Shown here: one piece after another, positions 35,419-43,777 of the stretch
Layout of the letters: each line of letters starts with the position of its first letter
Numbering within the stretch: position 1 is the stretch's first letter
Source of the DNA: Emticicia sp. 21SJ11W-3
GTDB taxonomy: Bacteria; Bacteroidota; Bacteroidia; Cytophagales; Spirosomataceae
Assembly (NCBI RefSeq): GCF_024138715.1
Contig: NZ_CP092074.1
Location: 4,092,001-4,156,000 of the forward strand
Length of the DNA stretch: 64,000 bases
Direction: 5' to 3'
The notes under the pieces: model-generated
The model's database searches: none
What the model saw: the letters and a program-made list of their open reading frames with translations, nothing else
Told to the model about the DNA's origin: nothing
Position numbers and translations under genes: made by a program

Positions 35419-38400
35419 CTACAAAGAGGGCGCCAGCGGTAAGTCAATAAAAAATGTAGTGCCACGGTTGTTTTCGGTTTCAAACCAGATATTGCCCCCG
35501 GCGTGTTCTACGCCTCTGCGAGCCATGGCCAATCCAAAGCCAGACCCACCCACTTTGGTCGTAAAATTAGGCCTGAATACCTTTTCATGGTGTTTTTCGG
35601 CTATGCCTGCACCGTTGTCCTGAATCTCAATTATTACTTTGTCGTCTTCAGTTTTATATAATCTCAGATTTATAATCGGCCTTTTACCAAAAGGAACCGA
35701 CTGAATACCATTAATAATTAAATTGGTGATTACCCTGCTCATAAACTGCCGGTCGCCAATTACCAGTGCCTCGCTTTCTCTTATATAAGCATTGAGCGCT
35801 ATTTTGTCATCCTCAGCGTATAAATCAGCCGATTTCTGAACCAGCGAAACGAGGTCAAAAATTTCACTGCGAGGCACAGGCATCTTGGCAAATTCTGAAA
35901 ATGAATTAGCAATTTCGCTGATGTTATCAATCTGCTCGGTAAGTGAATCCAGGGTTCTTTCAATACGCTCCCGTGCTCTCGGACTATCAATCACGAGTGT
36001 GCGCTGTAGCTGCTGGATGGATAACTTCATGGGGGTCAGCGGATTTTTTATCTCATGGGCCACTTGCTTGGCCATTTCTCGCCAGGCAGTTTGTTTCTGG
36101 CTTAAAGAAAGCGCCGTCTTGTTGTCTTCCAGTTTTTTAATTACCTTATTGTATTCTCTTACTACCAGCCCGATTTCGTCATCAGAGCTCCACTCCAGCC
36201 GCTTAACAGACTTGCCGGCATTACTTACTTTTAATTTATCAACCACAATTTTGAGAGGCTTCATTAACAGGCCAGAAACCAGGTAGGAAATCAGTAACAG
36301 CAAAAAAAGCAATATTGTGGCTACTATCAGAATAGAACCAACCACCTTTTGTACCTGTTGGCTTAACACAGAATCGGCATCAAAAAAAGGCACGCCAATA
36401 ATTCCCAGGGTGTGGCCATCCTGCTCTTTTACAATTGCATAGGCAGTTTTGTAATTACGGTTGCTCAGGCGTTCGGGCAATACAATGCCATTTTCTTTAT
36501 CATTAAGGATGTTTCTGTAAGCTACGGGATTGATGTAATCAGAAACAAAGCCTTCTTCATAGATCAACGGCAGGGTGCTGAAACTCAGCCTGCCATCAGG
36601 GTTATACAGATTAATATCCAGTTGGGCATCATGCGCCAGTTTGCTTATTTCCTGTTTCAGGGTTGCCTTGCTACCGTCTTCCTGTGCCAGGCTTTTCAAT
36701 CTTGACTCAATGATAGAAGAAATATTGACAGTACTGTCGAGAAAAGCTTTTTCCTGATTAATCTCTGAATTTTCTTCAAGAATAATTACCGTAGTTATAA
36801 CCAGCAAGGCCAGGGGCAGCAGAAATACTACGTTAAGGTATAACTGCATTTTGGCCGAAAACCCGGCCTTGTATTTGCGTATGCTGTATTTTAAGGCATA
36901 GATTATCATTACAATAACCGTACACCAGACAGAAAGCAGAAACAAAAAAGAAAAATTAGTAAGCAGGTGATTCCAGAGATGGTAGTCTGACGATATAACG
37001 ACCTTGTAACCGCTCTTACCACTTTTACCTACATGCTTGTAATTATTGAGTATAATGCCTTTTTCGTAAAGGCGATTCATATTCAGCAGCGAGTCTGGCA
37101 AACTGATGCTGTAATTAAAATCGCCTGAATTAAAAATGAGTTTATTCTGTCTGTCAAAAATAGCGTAGCTGTAGTTTTTAGCTTCGGCTATGCTGGCAAA
37201 CCTTTCGTCTACCATCCAATCAGGGTAAGCCCCCTGCTCAAAATCGTCTTTGGGTATCAATTCAAGCACTACCACGCCAGATAGCGAGGCCGTTTTGCCA
37301 ACCGGTATAAAAACTACGTAATGCGGCACATCATTGCTTGCGGTCTTATCAATAAAGAAAACAGAGGGGTTCTGGGTTTTAAACTGCGCTTTGGCAAATT
37401 TTTCCTTATAAAAATCAAGGGCAGGGGCGGTTTTGTCTGGCCCTAACGGATTCCCCCTGCTATCAAAAGTCAAAACATCGGCTTCGTAGCGGTTAAGGTA
37501 TTCGTTCCAGTAACGGTCTTCTAAAACCTTTTGCACCCCACATGCCGGATTGGTGCTTTTCAGTAATTGCTCAATGGCCGAATCCCGGTTCAGAGCCTTA
37601 ACCAGGTCTGTCAACACATGCGCACCTAACACATTGTTATCAGTAAGATACCGCTGTGCAATTTTCTGCTTTACAAAAAAATCTTTGTCTTGCTCGCAAT
37701 CAAAAACCACAAACATAGCAATGGCCGCCGACACAAACGCCCCGGTACCAAAATAAAGGTTTGTTCTGAACGTAAACTTATAAAAAAACCGTGGCAGGCG
37801 AGCCGCATAAACAAATATAAAATAAACCCCGCCCAACAGATAAACCCAATGGAATTCATCTAAAAAAGAGATTATCAACAAGCCTGTCAGCACACCAAAC
37901 ACCCATTTGATAGCGCCTTGCACGAAATCTTTATTGAGCCTGAGAAAAATACTGATAAGCAAATGATTGATCAAGAAAAAAACAATTGACGAGGCCAGAT
38001 ACAGTACTAAAGCCGCTATTTTAAAAGAAGAAAAGCTGGCTGCAAGCGTCAAATCAATCGTAAACATCGATTTTTCGTAGATACTGCACAGGTTACGGTA
38101 AAACAAGAAAGTTGAAAGCACCGATGCCCCAGCCACTGCTACTGAAAATACATGCTTAAAAAAAGCAGGAGCCTTTGTGAGCCTGTAGTAGTTTTCTGAC
38201 CTGTAAAAATACATGGTCAGGTAACCTGCCAATATAAAACATACAAGGGTATCTAGCAGGGCATTTCCCATTGAGGGCACCCAGGGGCTGATGGTAAGAT
38301 ATTTAGGATTAAAATATTCTGTTTCATAAACGGCATATAAAACTCCGTTTGAAAGCATGGCCAGCCTTACAAAAATCAAGTAGGCCGCAAGTAATAAAAA

Positions 38401-39120
38401 TGCCCGCCCGTATTGGCGATTGCTGTGAAAATCATGAATAAATAAAATTACCAACAAACCCAATAGCGCTAAACTGGCTATAACCATTAAAACTGTATTA
38501 CCCGATACAAACGGAATACCATCATGCCTGGCCAGTGCCGGGGCAATAGAAAACAAAAAATGGCCGTTGCCGTCTCTGATATTCAGATATAATACCGATG
38601 ACGGCAAATCAGATAACTTTGCAGGTCTGTTTGCAAAAATCCGGCTGTTGTAATTAATACTTTGGTTGGGGCTTTTCTGATATAAATAAATGAGCGAGAA
38701 AATCTCAATTTTTTTGCCGTTATCATCAAACCTGTAAGTGTTTACTATAAATTTATGATTTCGGCTATTGAGAAGCGAATTTGCTGCGTTTCTGTCTAAG
38801 CGCTGGTAGTCTGGCACAAAATCCTGGTCTGACCAGTAGACCAGTTTGCCGTTGCTGAAAATATAATACGGATAGGTGGTTTGGCCGGGCGATTGGAACT
38901 TACCCATTGGTTTTTGCCGGTAATTGATACTTACCCGCTGCAACTCCTCATCAGATATTTGTATTTGCGCCTTCAGATTTTCTCTTACCCCGTTTGCATA
39001 GTATTCCTGCGCAAGGCGCGTCGGGTCGGTTTCCACAAACAAAGAATTAAACGCCGCAGCCAAAGCAAATACTATAGAAAGAATAAGTAAAATAGGTTTC
39101 TTAAACAACTTCCAATCCAT
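35419..39120 (-). CDS. Large membrane sensor histidine kinase, NtrY-like
   Basis: A 1233-residue kinase. The N-terminal region holds a transmembrane helix (7-24), a periplasmic segment to about 205, then a block of about eight transmembrane helices (about 210-470). A second sensory region (about 480-725) is bounded by helices near 735 and 765, followed by a further sensory segment, a last helix near 915, HAMP (LVSGLLMKPLKIVVDKL) and the HisKA H-box QVAHEIKNPLTPMK with His1022. The HATPase domain has NLIINGIQSV (N box), DNGAGIAEKHHEKVFRPNF (G1) and GSGFGLAMARRGVEHAGG (G2). It autophosphorylates and would pass phosphate to an unlinked response regulator; none is nearby. The signal is unknown. 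Confidence 0.9.
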   Translation of the reverse strand: MDWKLFKKPILLILSIVFALAAAFNSLFVETDPTRLAQEYYANGVRENLKAQIQISDEELQRVSINYRQKPMGKFQSPGQTTYPYYIFSNGKLVYWSDQDFVPDYQRLDRNAANSLLNSRNHKFIVNTYRFDDNGKKIEIFSLIYLYQKSPNQSINYNSRIFANRPAKLSDLPSSVLYLNIRDGNGHFLFSIAPALARHDGIPFVSGNTVLMVIASLALLGLLVILFIHDFHSNRQYGRAFLLLAAYLIFVRLAMLSNGVLYAVYETEYFNPKYLTISPWVPSMGNALLDTLVCFILAGYLTMYFYRSENYYRLTKAPAFFKHVFSVAVAGASVLSTFLFYRNLCSIYEKSMFTIDLTLAASFSSFKIAALVLYLASSIVFFLINHLLISIFLRLNKDFVQGAIKWVFGVLTGLLIISFLDEFHWVYLLGGVYFIFVYAARLPRFFYKFTFRTNLYFGTGAFVSAAIAMFVVFDCEQDKDFFVKQKIAQRYLTDNNVLGAHVLTDLVKALNRDSAIEQLLKSTNPACGVQKVLEDRYWNEYLNRYEADVLTFDSRGNPLGPDKTAPALDFYKEKFAKAQFKTQNPSVFFIDKTASNDVPHYVVFIPVGKTASLSGVVVLELIPKDDFEQGAYPDWMVDERFASIAEAKNYSYAIFDRQNKLIFNSGDFNYSISLPDSLLNMNRLYEKGIILNNYKHVGKSGKSGYKVVISSDYHLWNHLLTNFSFLFLLSVWCTVIVMIIYALKYSIRKYKAGFSAKMQLYLNVVFLLPLALLVITTVIILEENSEINQEKAFLDSTVNISSIIESRLKSLAQEDGSKATLKQEISKLAHDAQLDINLYNPDGRLSFSTLPLIYEEGFVSDYINPVAYRNILNDKENGIVLPERLSNRNYKTAYAIVKEQDGHTLGIIGVPFFDADSVLSQQVQKVVGSILIVATILLFLLLLISYLVSGLLMKPLKIVVDKLKVSNAGKSVKRLEWSSDDEIGLVVREYNKVIKKLEDNKTALSLSQKQTAWREMAKQVAHEIKNPLTPMKLSIQQLQRTLVIDSPRARERIERTLDSLTEQIDNISEIANSFSEFAKMPVPRSEIFDLVSLVQKSADLYAEDDKIALNAYIRESEALVIGDRQFMSRVITNLIINGIQSVPFGKRPIINLRLYKTEDDKVIIEIQDNGAGIAEKHHEKVFRPNFTTKVGGSGFGLAMARRGVEHAGGNIWFETENNRGTTFFIDLPLAPSL

Positions 39121-39173
39121 GATGAAGGTTAAGTTCTGACTTCAAACTCTCTCGAAAACCATGCCAAAAACAA

Positions 39174-39452
39174 TCATTCTTTCATAATTACAAATCCGGT
39201 GCCAGCATCCGTTTGGGTGTAATCTATTTTTGTTCCAATTACATACATCAGGTGCCGGCGGTCAATTACCACTACTACACCCTCAATTTCATACACTTCG
39301 TCATGATCAGAGGCCTTGTCTAACCCGAGCAGATAACTACCTGAGCAAGCGCCGCCTTTCATTCCTACGCGAAGCGCATAACCATCAGGTATACCGGGTG
39401 CACTGAACGTTCTCAATATCTCCTTTTTTGCTTCAGGTGTAAATACTATCAT
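39174..39452 (-). CDS. HesB/IscA-like iron-sulfur assembly protein lacking the C-terminal CxC
   Basis: A 92-residue A-type carrier-like protein. The ATG at 39452 is preferred: the longer frame uses a TTG at 39485 that lies inside the likely promoter box (39483-39490). The fold matches IscA/SufA (TPEAKKEILRTF, GYALRVGMKGGACSGSYLLGLD), and the first cluster-binding cysteine is present in GGACSG. The usual C-terminal CGCG motif is absent: the chain ends TDAGTGFVIMKE. It therefore keeps one of three ligands and may bind iron or clusters differently, or have lost that role. Divergent from the next gene. Confidence 0.82.
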   Translation of the reverse strand: MIVFTPEAKKEILRTFSAPGIPDGYALRVGMKGGACSGSYLLGLDKASDHDEVYEIEGVVVVIDRRHLMYVIGTKIDYTQTDAGTGFVIMKE

Positions 39453-39482
39453 TTCTTTTGCCTCGTTATCTACATGCACTGG

Positions 39483-39490
39483 CAAAAATA
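39483..39490 (-). promoter_or_regulatory. -7 box of the IscA-like gene
   Basis: TATTTTTG on the minus strand, 31 bp upstream of the ATG at 39452. It decides the start, since the TTG at 39485 would not be transcribed. Confidence 0.45.
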
Positions 39491-39527
39491 ATCACTACAT
39501 TGTGATATTCTCTCAATGAGTAATTTA

Positions 39528-39535
39528 TAATTTTG
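39528..39535 (+). promoter_or_regulatory. -7 box of the 174-residue protein gene
   Basis: TAATTTTG, 26 bp before the ATG at 39562, matching TAnnTTTG. Confidence 0.5.
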
Positions 39536-39561
39536 CATTTTTACAACTCACAGAAGCAATA

Positions 39562-40086
39562 ATGGCTTTAATTACTGAATTACTGAAAATTCTTATCCCG
39601 GCGGCGGCTGTTCTTTATGGTATGTACCTTACAGCACAGGCTTTTCTGCAAAAACAATTTGAACAAAAACAAATAGAGATAAAACAAAGAAACACAGAGA
39701 TTGTAACGCCCCTGCGATTACAGGCTTACGAGCGCATGACGCTGTTTCTGGAGCGAATAACACCCAATAATCTACTGGTAAGGCTTGGCAATAATGGTTT
39801 GCATGTACTAGATTTTCAACAATTACTGTTAAAAGAAATAAGAGAAGAGTTTAACCATAACCTGGCTCAACAGGTTTATATATCTCATGAAGCCTGGGAG
39901 AAAATCAGACAGGCCATGAACGATGTAATTGCTCTGATTAATACCTCGGCGTCTGGCCTGGCAACAGATGCCCCTGCTATTGATTTATCGAAGAAGATTT
40001 TTGAGCGGGTCATTACAGAAAACAAACAGCCCACTACCGACGCCCTCAGATTTCTGAAAGAAGAAATCCAATCGGTTTTTATGTAG
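39562..40086 (+). CDS. Uncharacterised membrane-anchored coiled-coil protein
   Basis: A 174-residue protein with one N-terminal transmembrane helix (about 5-28, LLKILIPAAAVLYGMYLTAQAF), then a strongly charged coiled coil (FLQKQFEQKQIEIKQRNTE) and a helical C-terminal domain (LRLQAYERMTLFLERI, EEFNHNLAQQVYISHEAWEKIRQAMNDVI). Similar proteins occur across Bacteroidota without known function. Its stop overlaps the end of the convergent YetF-like gene by 8 bp. Confidence 0.72.
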   Translation: MALITELLKILIPAAAVLYGMYLTAQAFLQKQFEQKQIEIKQRNTEIVTPLRLQAYERMTLFLERITPNNLLVRLGNNGLHVLDFQQLLLKEIREEFNHNLAQQVYISHEAWEKIRQAMNDVIALINTSASGLATDAPAIDLSKKIFERVITENKQPTTDALRFLKEEIQSVFM

Positions 40087-40594
40087 TGGCATTGGGGTTT
40101 TGCAAAGTTTTGTGGATACGCTTTCTGCGAGACCTCGTTTTGAAATCATCAGTCAGCACACTTACGTTGCCGTCTACCTCCAATACAGCCAGGTCAACCT
40201 GTTCAATTTCCTCAATGCCATGTTCTCTGATAGCGGCCTCAAGCTCAGCCATTGTAAACCCTGCTTTGGCCAGATTCTTTTCTTTAACCTTGCCATCATA
40301 AATAAGCATTATGGGTTCTCCCTGTATCAGTTTTCCTACTTTTTGGTATCTGCCAATTAATTTCTTGAGCGCAAAATTGGTAATAAACAATACGCCTGCC
40401 GCTACCAGACCACCAGCAAGAGAGTTATCAGGCCCAACCATGGCGTTCTGCACGGCATTACTGATAAGCAATATAAAAACCAGGTCAATAACTGATAACT
40501 GTGCCAGTTCTCTTTTGCCAAAGAGCCTGATGGCCAAAATCATGAAAAGATAAACCGTTAGTGCCCTTAGCCCTATGTCTAGATATGAGGTCAT
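40079..40594 (-). CDS. DUF421/YetF-family membrane protein
   Basis: A 171-residue protein with three N-terminal transmembrane helices (ALTVYLFMILAIRLFGKRELAQLS with the family motif GKRELAQLS; IDLVFILLISNAVQNAMVG; GLVAAGVLFITNFALKKL) and a cytoplasmic beta domain (GEPIMLIYDGKVKEKNLAKAGF, VDLAVLEVDGNVSVL). YetF-like proteins are widespread and mostly uncharacterised; some spore-former members support germination. A minus-strand TACTTTTG box lies at 40630-40637. Convergent overlap of 8 bp with the upstream-listed gene. Confidence 0.88.
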   Translation of the reverse strand: MTSYLDIGLRALTVYLFMILAIRLFGKRELAQLSVIDLVFILLISNAVQNAMVGPDNSLAGGLVAAGVLFITNFALKKLIGRYQKVGKLIQGEPIMLIYDGKVKEKNLAKAGFTMAELEAAIREHGIEEIEQVDLAVLEVDGNVSVLTDDFKTRSRRKRIHKTLQNPNATT

Positions 40595-40629
40595 AAAAAG
40601 AAAAAATTAGAAAGCCCGATAGCCTGAGC

Positions 40630-40637
40630 CAAAAGTA
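40630..40637 (-). promoter_or_regulatory. -7 box of the YetF-like gene
   Basis: TACTTTTG on the minus strand, 36 bp before the ATG at 40594, matching TAnnTTTG. Confidence 0.45.
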
Positions 40638-40791
40638 ATGAAACTTTTAATGATAAAAACGCCACCTTACAGGTAAAATTTACTCCTGTGGTCGTGAAGT
40701 AGTTGCTTTTTGTCGCTTTTTTTATTAATGTTGATGAGCAGTTGCCTACGCACGCAACCAAGAACCAAATTATAGCGTACTGGTATTAACT

Positions 40792-41370
40792 ATGGTGAAC
40801 CAATTGCCTGAAAGACCTGAAGAATTACTTATTGCAAGCTTGAAAGGCGACCGGCAGAGTCAGGAGAAGCTCTACAGGCAGTTCTATGGCTTTGCCATGA
40901 GTGTGTGTTTGCGGTATAACCATAACAGGGAAGAAGCCTTGGAAATTGTAAATGACAGTTTTCTGAAAGTATTTACCAAAGGCGAACAGTACGACGCCTC
41001 CGGAAGGCATTCTTCGTTTCCGTTTAAGGCGTGGTTCAGACGCATCATTGTTAACACTGCATTAGATTACTACAGAAGCCAGCAAAAACACTACTTCCAC
41101 GAAAATCTCGACGAGGCATACGATGTTTCTTCAACCGAAAGCAATGCAATAAGCCAGCTAAACCATGAAGCGTTAATGGAACTTGTTCAGAAACTGCCTT
41201 CAGGCTACAAGGTGGTTTTTAACCTGTATGTGATAGACGGATATTCGCATGAAGAAATAGCACAAAAATTACAGATATCAGTAGGCACATCGAAATCTAA
41301 TCTATCAAGAGCCAGAGAGACCCTGCGCAAAATGATAATGAAAATAGATGGAGCGCTAACCGACAACTAA
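40792..41370 (+). CDS. ECF-type RNA polymerase sigma factor
   Basis: A 192-residue sigma-70-family factor with only regions 2 and 4. Region 2: RQSQEKLYRQFYGFAMSVCLRYNHNREEALEIVNDSFLKVF; region 2.4/3 linker: FPFKAWFRRIIVNTALDYYR; region 4: LPSGYKVVFNLYVIDGYSHEEIAQ then LQISVGTSKSNLSRARETL (helix-turn-helix). It directs RNA polymerase to a small regulon. The following gene, 34 bp downstream, encodes a likely membrane anti-sigma-like protein with a barrel, as often seen in Bacteroidota. Confidence 0.93.
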   Translation: MVNQLPERPEELLIASLKGDRQSQEKLYRQFYGFAMSVCLRYNHNREEALEIVNDSFLKVFTKGEQYDASGRHSSFPFKAWFRRIIVNTALDYYRSQQKHYFHENLDEAYDVSSTESNAISQLNHEALMELVQKLPSGYKVVFNLYVIDGYSHEEIAQKLQISVGTSKSNLSRARETLRKMIMKIDGALTDN

Positions 41371-41404
41371 AACACAGGCTTTTATAAAAAGTCTAATAAA
41401 TAAA

Positions 41405-42901
41405 ATGAGCAAAAAGATACATGATTTATCAGATGACGAGTTCGATGAGCTTTTCAGGCAGTCAGCCGAAAAGACCGACATCGACTTTGACCCTGAGGCA
41501 TGGAACCAAATGAGCCTGAAACTTGACGCAGCCGGTACGGGTGCGCCGGTTAAACCTAAAGGTGGCAATACCCTCGGCAAATGGGGGCTTCCACTTGCCA
41601 TTCTGCTGTTGCTTATACTAACCGGGGTTTACTTTTTTATTAACCCAAGTACCCAAAATAAGGTAAATCAAGTAACAACGGGGGCAACCAAAACACAGAG
41701 TATAGAACCAGAGCTAAGCGCCACCAAATCTAATACTGCAGACACTGAACCCCAAAGCGCAGTTGAGGTGAACACTAAAGAAAACAATGAAAGCTTGAAG
41801 CCGGAGACAACTGCTCAAGCCTCGGCGGAAAAACAACCCAAACTTAACAACGTAACAATTAAAGACGCCAAACAACCTGAAGCATCAGCAGATAAGCTTC
41901 CGAAAAAAATAAAAACATCAAGTACCTCAACTCATGACCTGCCAGTAACATTGGCAGAAAGTAATGAAACGAAGCAAACGCCAACCACAACAGAAAAACC
42001 GAAAGCCATTCGCAGCGGCTATTCTTCAGGCAACAGAGGGGCAATGAAAAAATCATTGTTTTCTTTAAAGAACAAACCTCTTGCGGCAGGCATAAAAACA
42101 GAAAACTTTGGTAGTGAAGGCATGAAGGCAGCTAACGAAAATTACAAGGCAAACACTGCCATTGCCACTCCGGCCGAACGCCTTCAGTGGGCTGCACTGC
42201 ATTCTTTAACGCCTCATAAGCGTATAAAATCGGTAAGATATGCGCTACCTGAAATTGATTACGCACCCATAGAATTGCCTACACCCCCCAAAATAAAGCA
42301 GGGTTCTATTTTTAACAAAGGTCTCAATATCAGGCTGGCGTTATCGCCAGACCTTAGCTTTGTTGCCTCTAACCATATTGGTAAAATTGGCACCAACTGG
42401 GCTGCATTGCTTGAATATCGTTTTAATCAACGGCTGAGCGTGCAGACAGGCGTAATACGTTCTATGAAGCGTTATCATGCGTATCCGTATCAGTACGAGT
42501 GGGCCAGTTATCTTTCTTTGCAATCTCCGCTAAAAGATATTGATGCCACCTGCAAAATGCTTGATATACCTCTAAATCTGAGATACGACATAACCACCCA
42601 GCCCAATAGCCGTTGGTTTGCAAGTGCCGGATTTACAAGTTACATTATGCTGAATGAAACATATAAGTATAATTATGAAAACCCTGCAGACCCGAATATT
42701 AAACGCCGTGGATGGCAGGGAGAAACTGGCACTTACCCTTTCAGCGTACTTAATCTATCGGCTGGTTATGAACATAGGCTTTTCAGAGGTCTTACTATTC
42801 AGGCGGAACCCATCTTTAAAGCACCTTTAGGTAAAGTAGGCTATGGGAAAGTCAGGCTGGCTACAGCTGGTATATTTTTCTCGGTTAAATACCCATTATG
42901 A
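41405..42901 (+). CDS. Anti-sigma-like N-terminus, transmembrane helix, linker and outer-membrane barrel
   Basis: A 498-residue protein with four apparent parts: an acidic cytoplasmic N-terminal region (1-59, KIHDLSDDEFDELFRQSAEKTDIDFDPEAWNQM), one transmembrane helix (about 60-79, WGLPLAILLLLILTGVYFFI), a Thr/Lys/Glu-rich low-complexity linker (about 80-280), and a C-terminal part (about 300-498) with alternating strands (LNIRLALSPDLSFVAS, LEYRFNQRLSVQTGVIRSM, WFASAGFTSYIMLNETYKY, AGYEHRLFRGLTIQAEP) ending in FFSVKYPL, as in small outer-membrane barrels. Located right after an ECF sigma gene, it may hold the sigma factor and sense the envelope. The function is inferred from position and layout. 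Confidence 0.78.
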   Translation: MSKKIHDLSDDEFDELFRQSAEKTDIDFDPEAWNQMSLKLDAAGTGAPVKPKGGNTLGKWGLPLAILLLLILTGVYFFINPSTQNKVNQVTTGATKTQSIEPELSATKSNTADTEPQSAVEVNTKENNESLKPETTAQASAEKQPKLNNVTIKDAKQPEASADKLPKKIKTSSTSTHDLPVTLAESNETKQTPTTTEKPKAIRSGYSSGNRGAMKKSLFSLKNKPLAAGIKTENFGSEGMKAANENYKANTAIATPAERLQWAALHSLTPHKRIKSVRYALPEIDYAPIELPTPPKIKQGSIFNKGLNIRLALSPDLSFVASNHIGKIGTNWAALLEYRFNQRLSVQTGVIRSMKRYHAYPYQYEWASYLSLQSPLKDIDATCKMLDIPLNLRYDITTQPNSRWFASAGFTSYIMLNETYKYNYENPADPNIKRRGWQGETGTYPFSVLNLSAGYEHRLFRGLTIQAEPIFKAPLGKVGYGKVRLATAGIFFSVKYPL

Positions 42902-42937
42902 ACCGTTAAGGCACAAAAAAGCGTTTTCAAGTAAAAA

Positions 42938-42945
42938 TACTTTTG
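42938..42945 (+). promoter_or_regulatory. -7-like box at the start of the thioredoxin-like gene
   Basis: TACTTTTG matches the -7 consensus but lies 1 bp before the ATG at 42947. If it is a promoter, translation would begin at the in-frame ATG at 42965 or from a leaderless mRNA. Confidence 0.3.
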
Positions 42946-42946
42946 T

Positions 42947-43495
42947 ATGCTAAAGATACTTTCAATGCTGGTGTTTCTGATGGTGGCTTTCGTCACCAAT
43001 GCACAGCCCAATACAGGCACAAAAAAACAGATAGAGTGGATAAGCCTGCAGGAGGCCTACAATCGCACGCAAAAAGAACCCCGTAAAACTATTATTGATG
43101 TATATACAGACTGGTGCGGCTGGTGCAAGGTAATGGATAAAAAAACGTATGGTAATCCTGTAATTATTGATTACCTGAACAAAAATTTTTATGTGGTAAA
43201 ACTGGATGCCGAAAGCAGGAATGACATATCAGTTGGTGGAATAAAATACAGTTTTGATGCACAGAAAAACGCTAATCAGGCGGCTATTATTCTTTTACAG
43301 GGTAATCTGAGCTACCCAACCACTGTTTTTCTTGACTCAGACTTTAACATGATACAGCCCATACCGGGTTATTTGGAAGCACAGGAGTTTCATCAGATAA
43401 TAACCTTTATAGGCGGAGACAATCACAAAAAAGAACCCTTTACCCAATACAAAGAAAACACCTACAAAGAGGTGTTTCGGGATCTTAAATTTTAG
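42947..43495 (+). CDS. Exported thioredoxin-like protein (DUF255 type)
   Basis: A 182-residue thioredoxin-fold protein with a signal peptide (MLKILSMLVFLMVAFVTNA-Q); the in-frame ATG at 42965 also leaves a usable signal. The active site is DWCGWCK with Cys57 and Cys60, followed by VMDKKTYGNPVIIDYLNKNFYVVKLDAE, the pattern of thioredoxin_7/DUF255 proteins, and the cis-proline loop SYPTTVFLD. It probably reduces or isomerises disulfides in periplasmic proteins. It follows the barrel gene by 45 bp and may belong to the sigma locus. Confidence 0.87.
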   Translation: MLKILSMLVFLMVAFVTNAQPNTGTKKQIEWISLQEAYNRTQKEPRKTIIDVYTDWCGWCKVMDKKTYGNPVIIDYLNKNFYVVKLDAESRNDISVGGIKYSFDAQKNANQAAIILLQGNLSYPTTVFLDSDFNMIQPIPGYLEAQEFHQIITFIGGDNHKKEPFTQYKENTYKEVFRDLKF

Positions 43496-43572
43496 CAGCA
43501 GCAAGTGTTCCGGGTTAATCAGGGTGGCCAAAGTGAGCAAGCTCATCTTTATTGGTCTCTTAATTATATATG

Positions 43573-43580
43573 CAAAGGTA
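43573..43580 (-). promoter_or_regulatory. Orphan minus-strand -7 box
   Basis: TACCTTTG on the minus strand with no family-supported gene downstream; transcription would run antisense into the 3' end of the thioredoxin-like gene. Confidence 0.3.
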
Positions 43581-43603
43581 GCCTGTTGCTGTACATACTC
43601 ATA

Positions 43604-43645
43604 GCGTAAAAATACGCAATCCGTAAAGGGATTTTACGCGTTTTT
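43604..43645 (+). terminator. Hairpin downstream of the thioredoxin-like gene
   Basis: GCGTAAAA (43604-43611) / TTTTACGC (43632-43639) with a 20-nt loop followed by GTTTTT. A weak terminator candidate for the plus-strand operon. Confidence 0.5.
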
Positions 43646-43713
43646 AAGCTTTCAATGCTTGTATTTGATACCGCCCAATAACATTATTTAGCAAATCGGA
43701 ACATTTATTAGCT

Positions 43714-43758
43714 AAAAATCCCGGAGAATCACCTTTTATGGTATTCCCCGGGATTTTT
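43714..43758. terminator. Bidirectional terminator before the MFS gene
   Basis: AAAAATCCCGG arm pairing with CCGGGATTTTT, plus inner pairing of GGAGAATCACC with GGTATTCC, directly downstream of the minus-strand MFS gene. Confidence 0.75.
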
Positions 43759-43777
43759 GAATTTTAACTCCTGATGT

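Noticed and set aside
43337-43546. 69-residue antisense frame over the thioredoxin-like gene
   Set aside because: No recognisable domain, and it lies opposite a well-supported gene; noted only as part of a possible antisense RNA.
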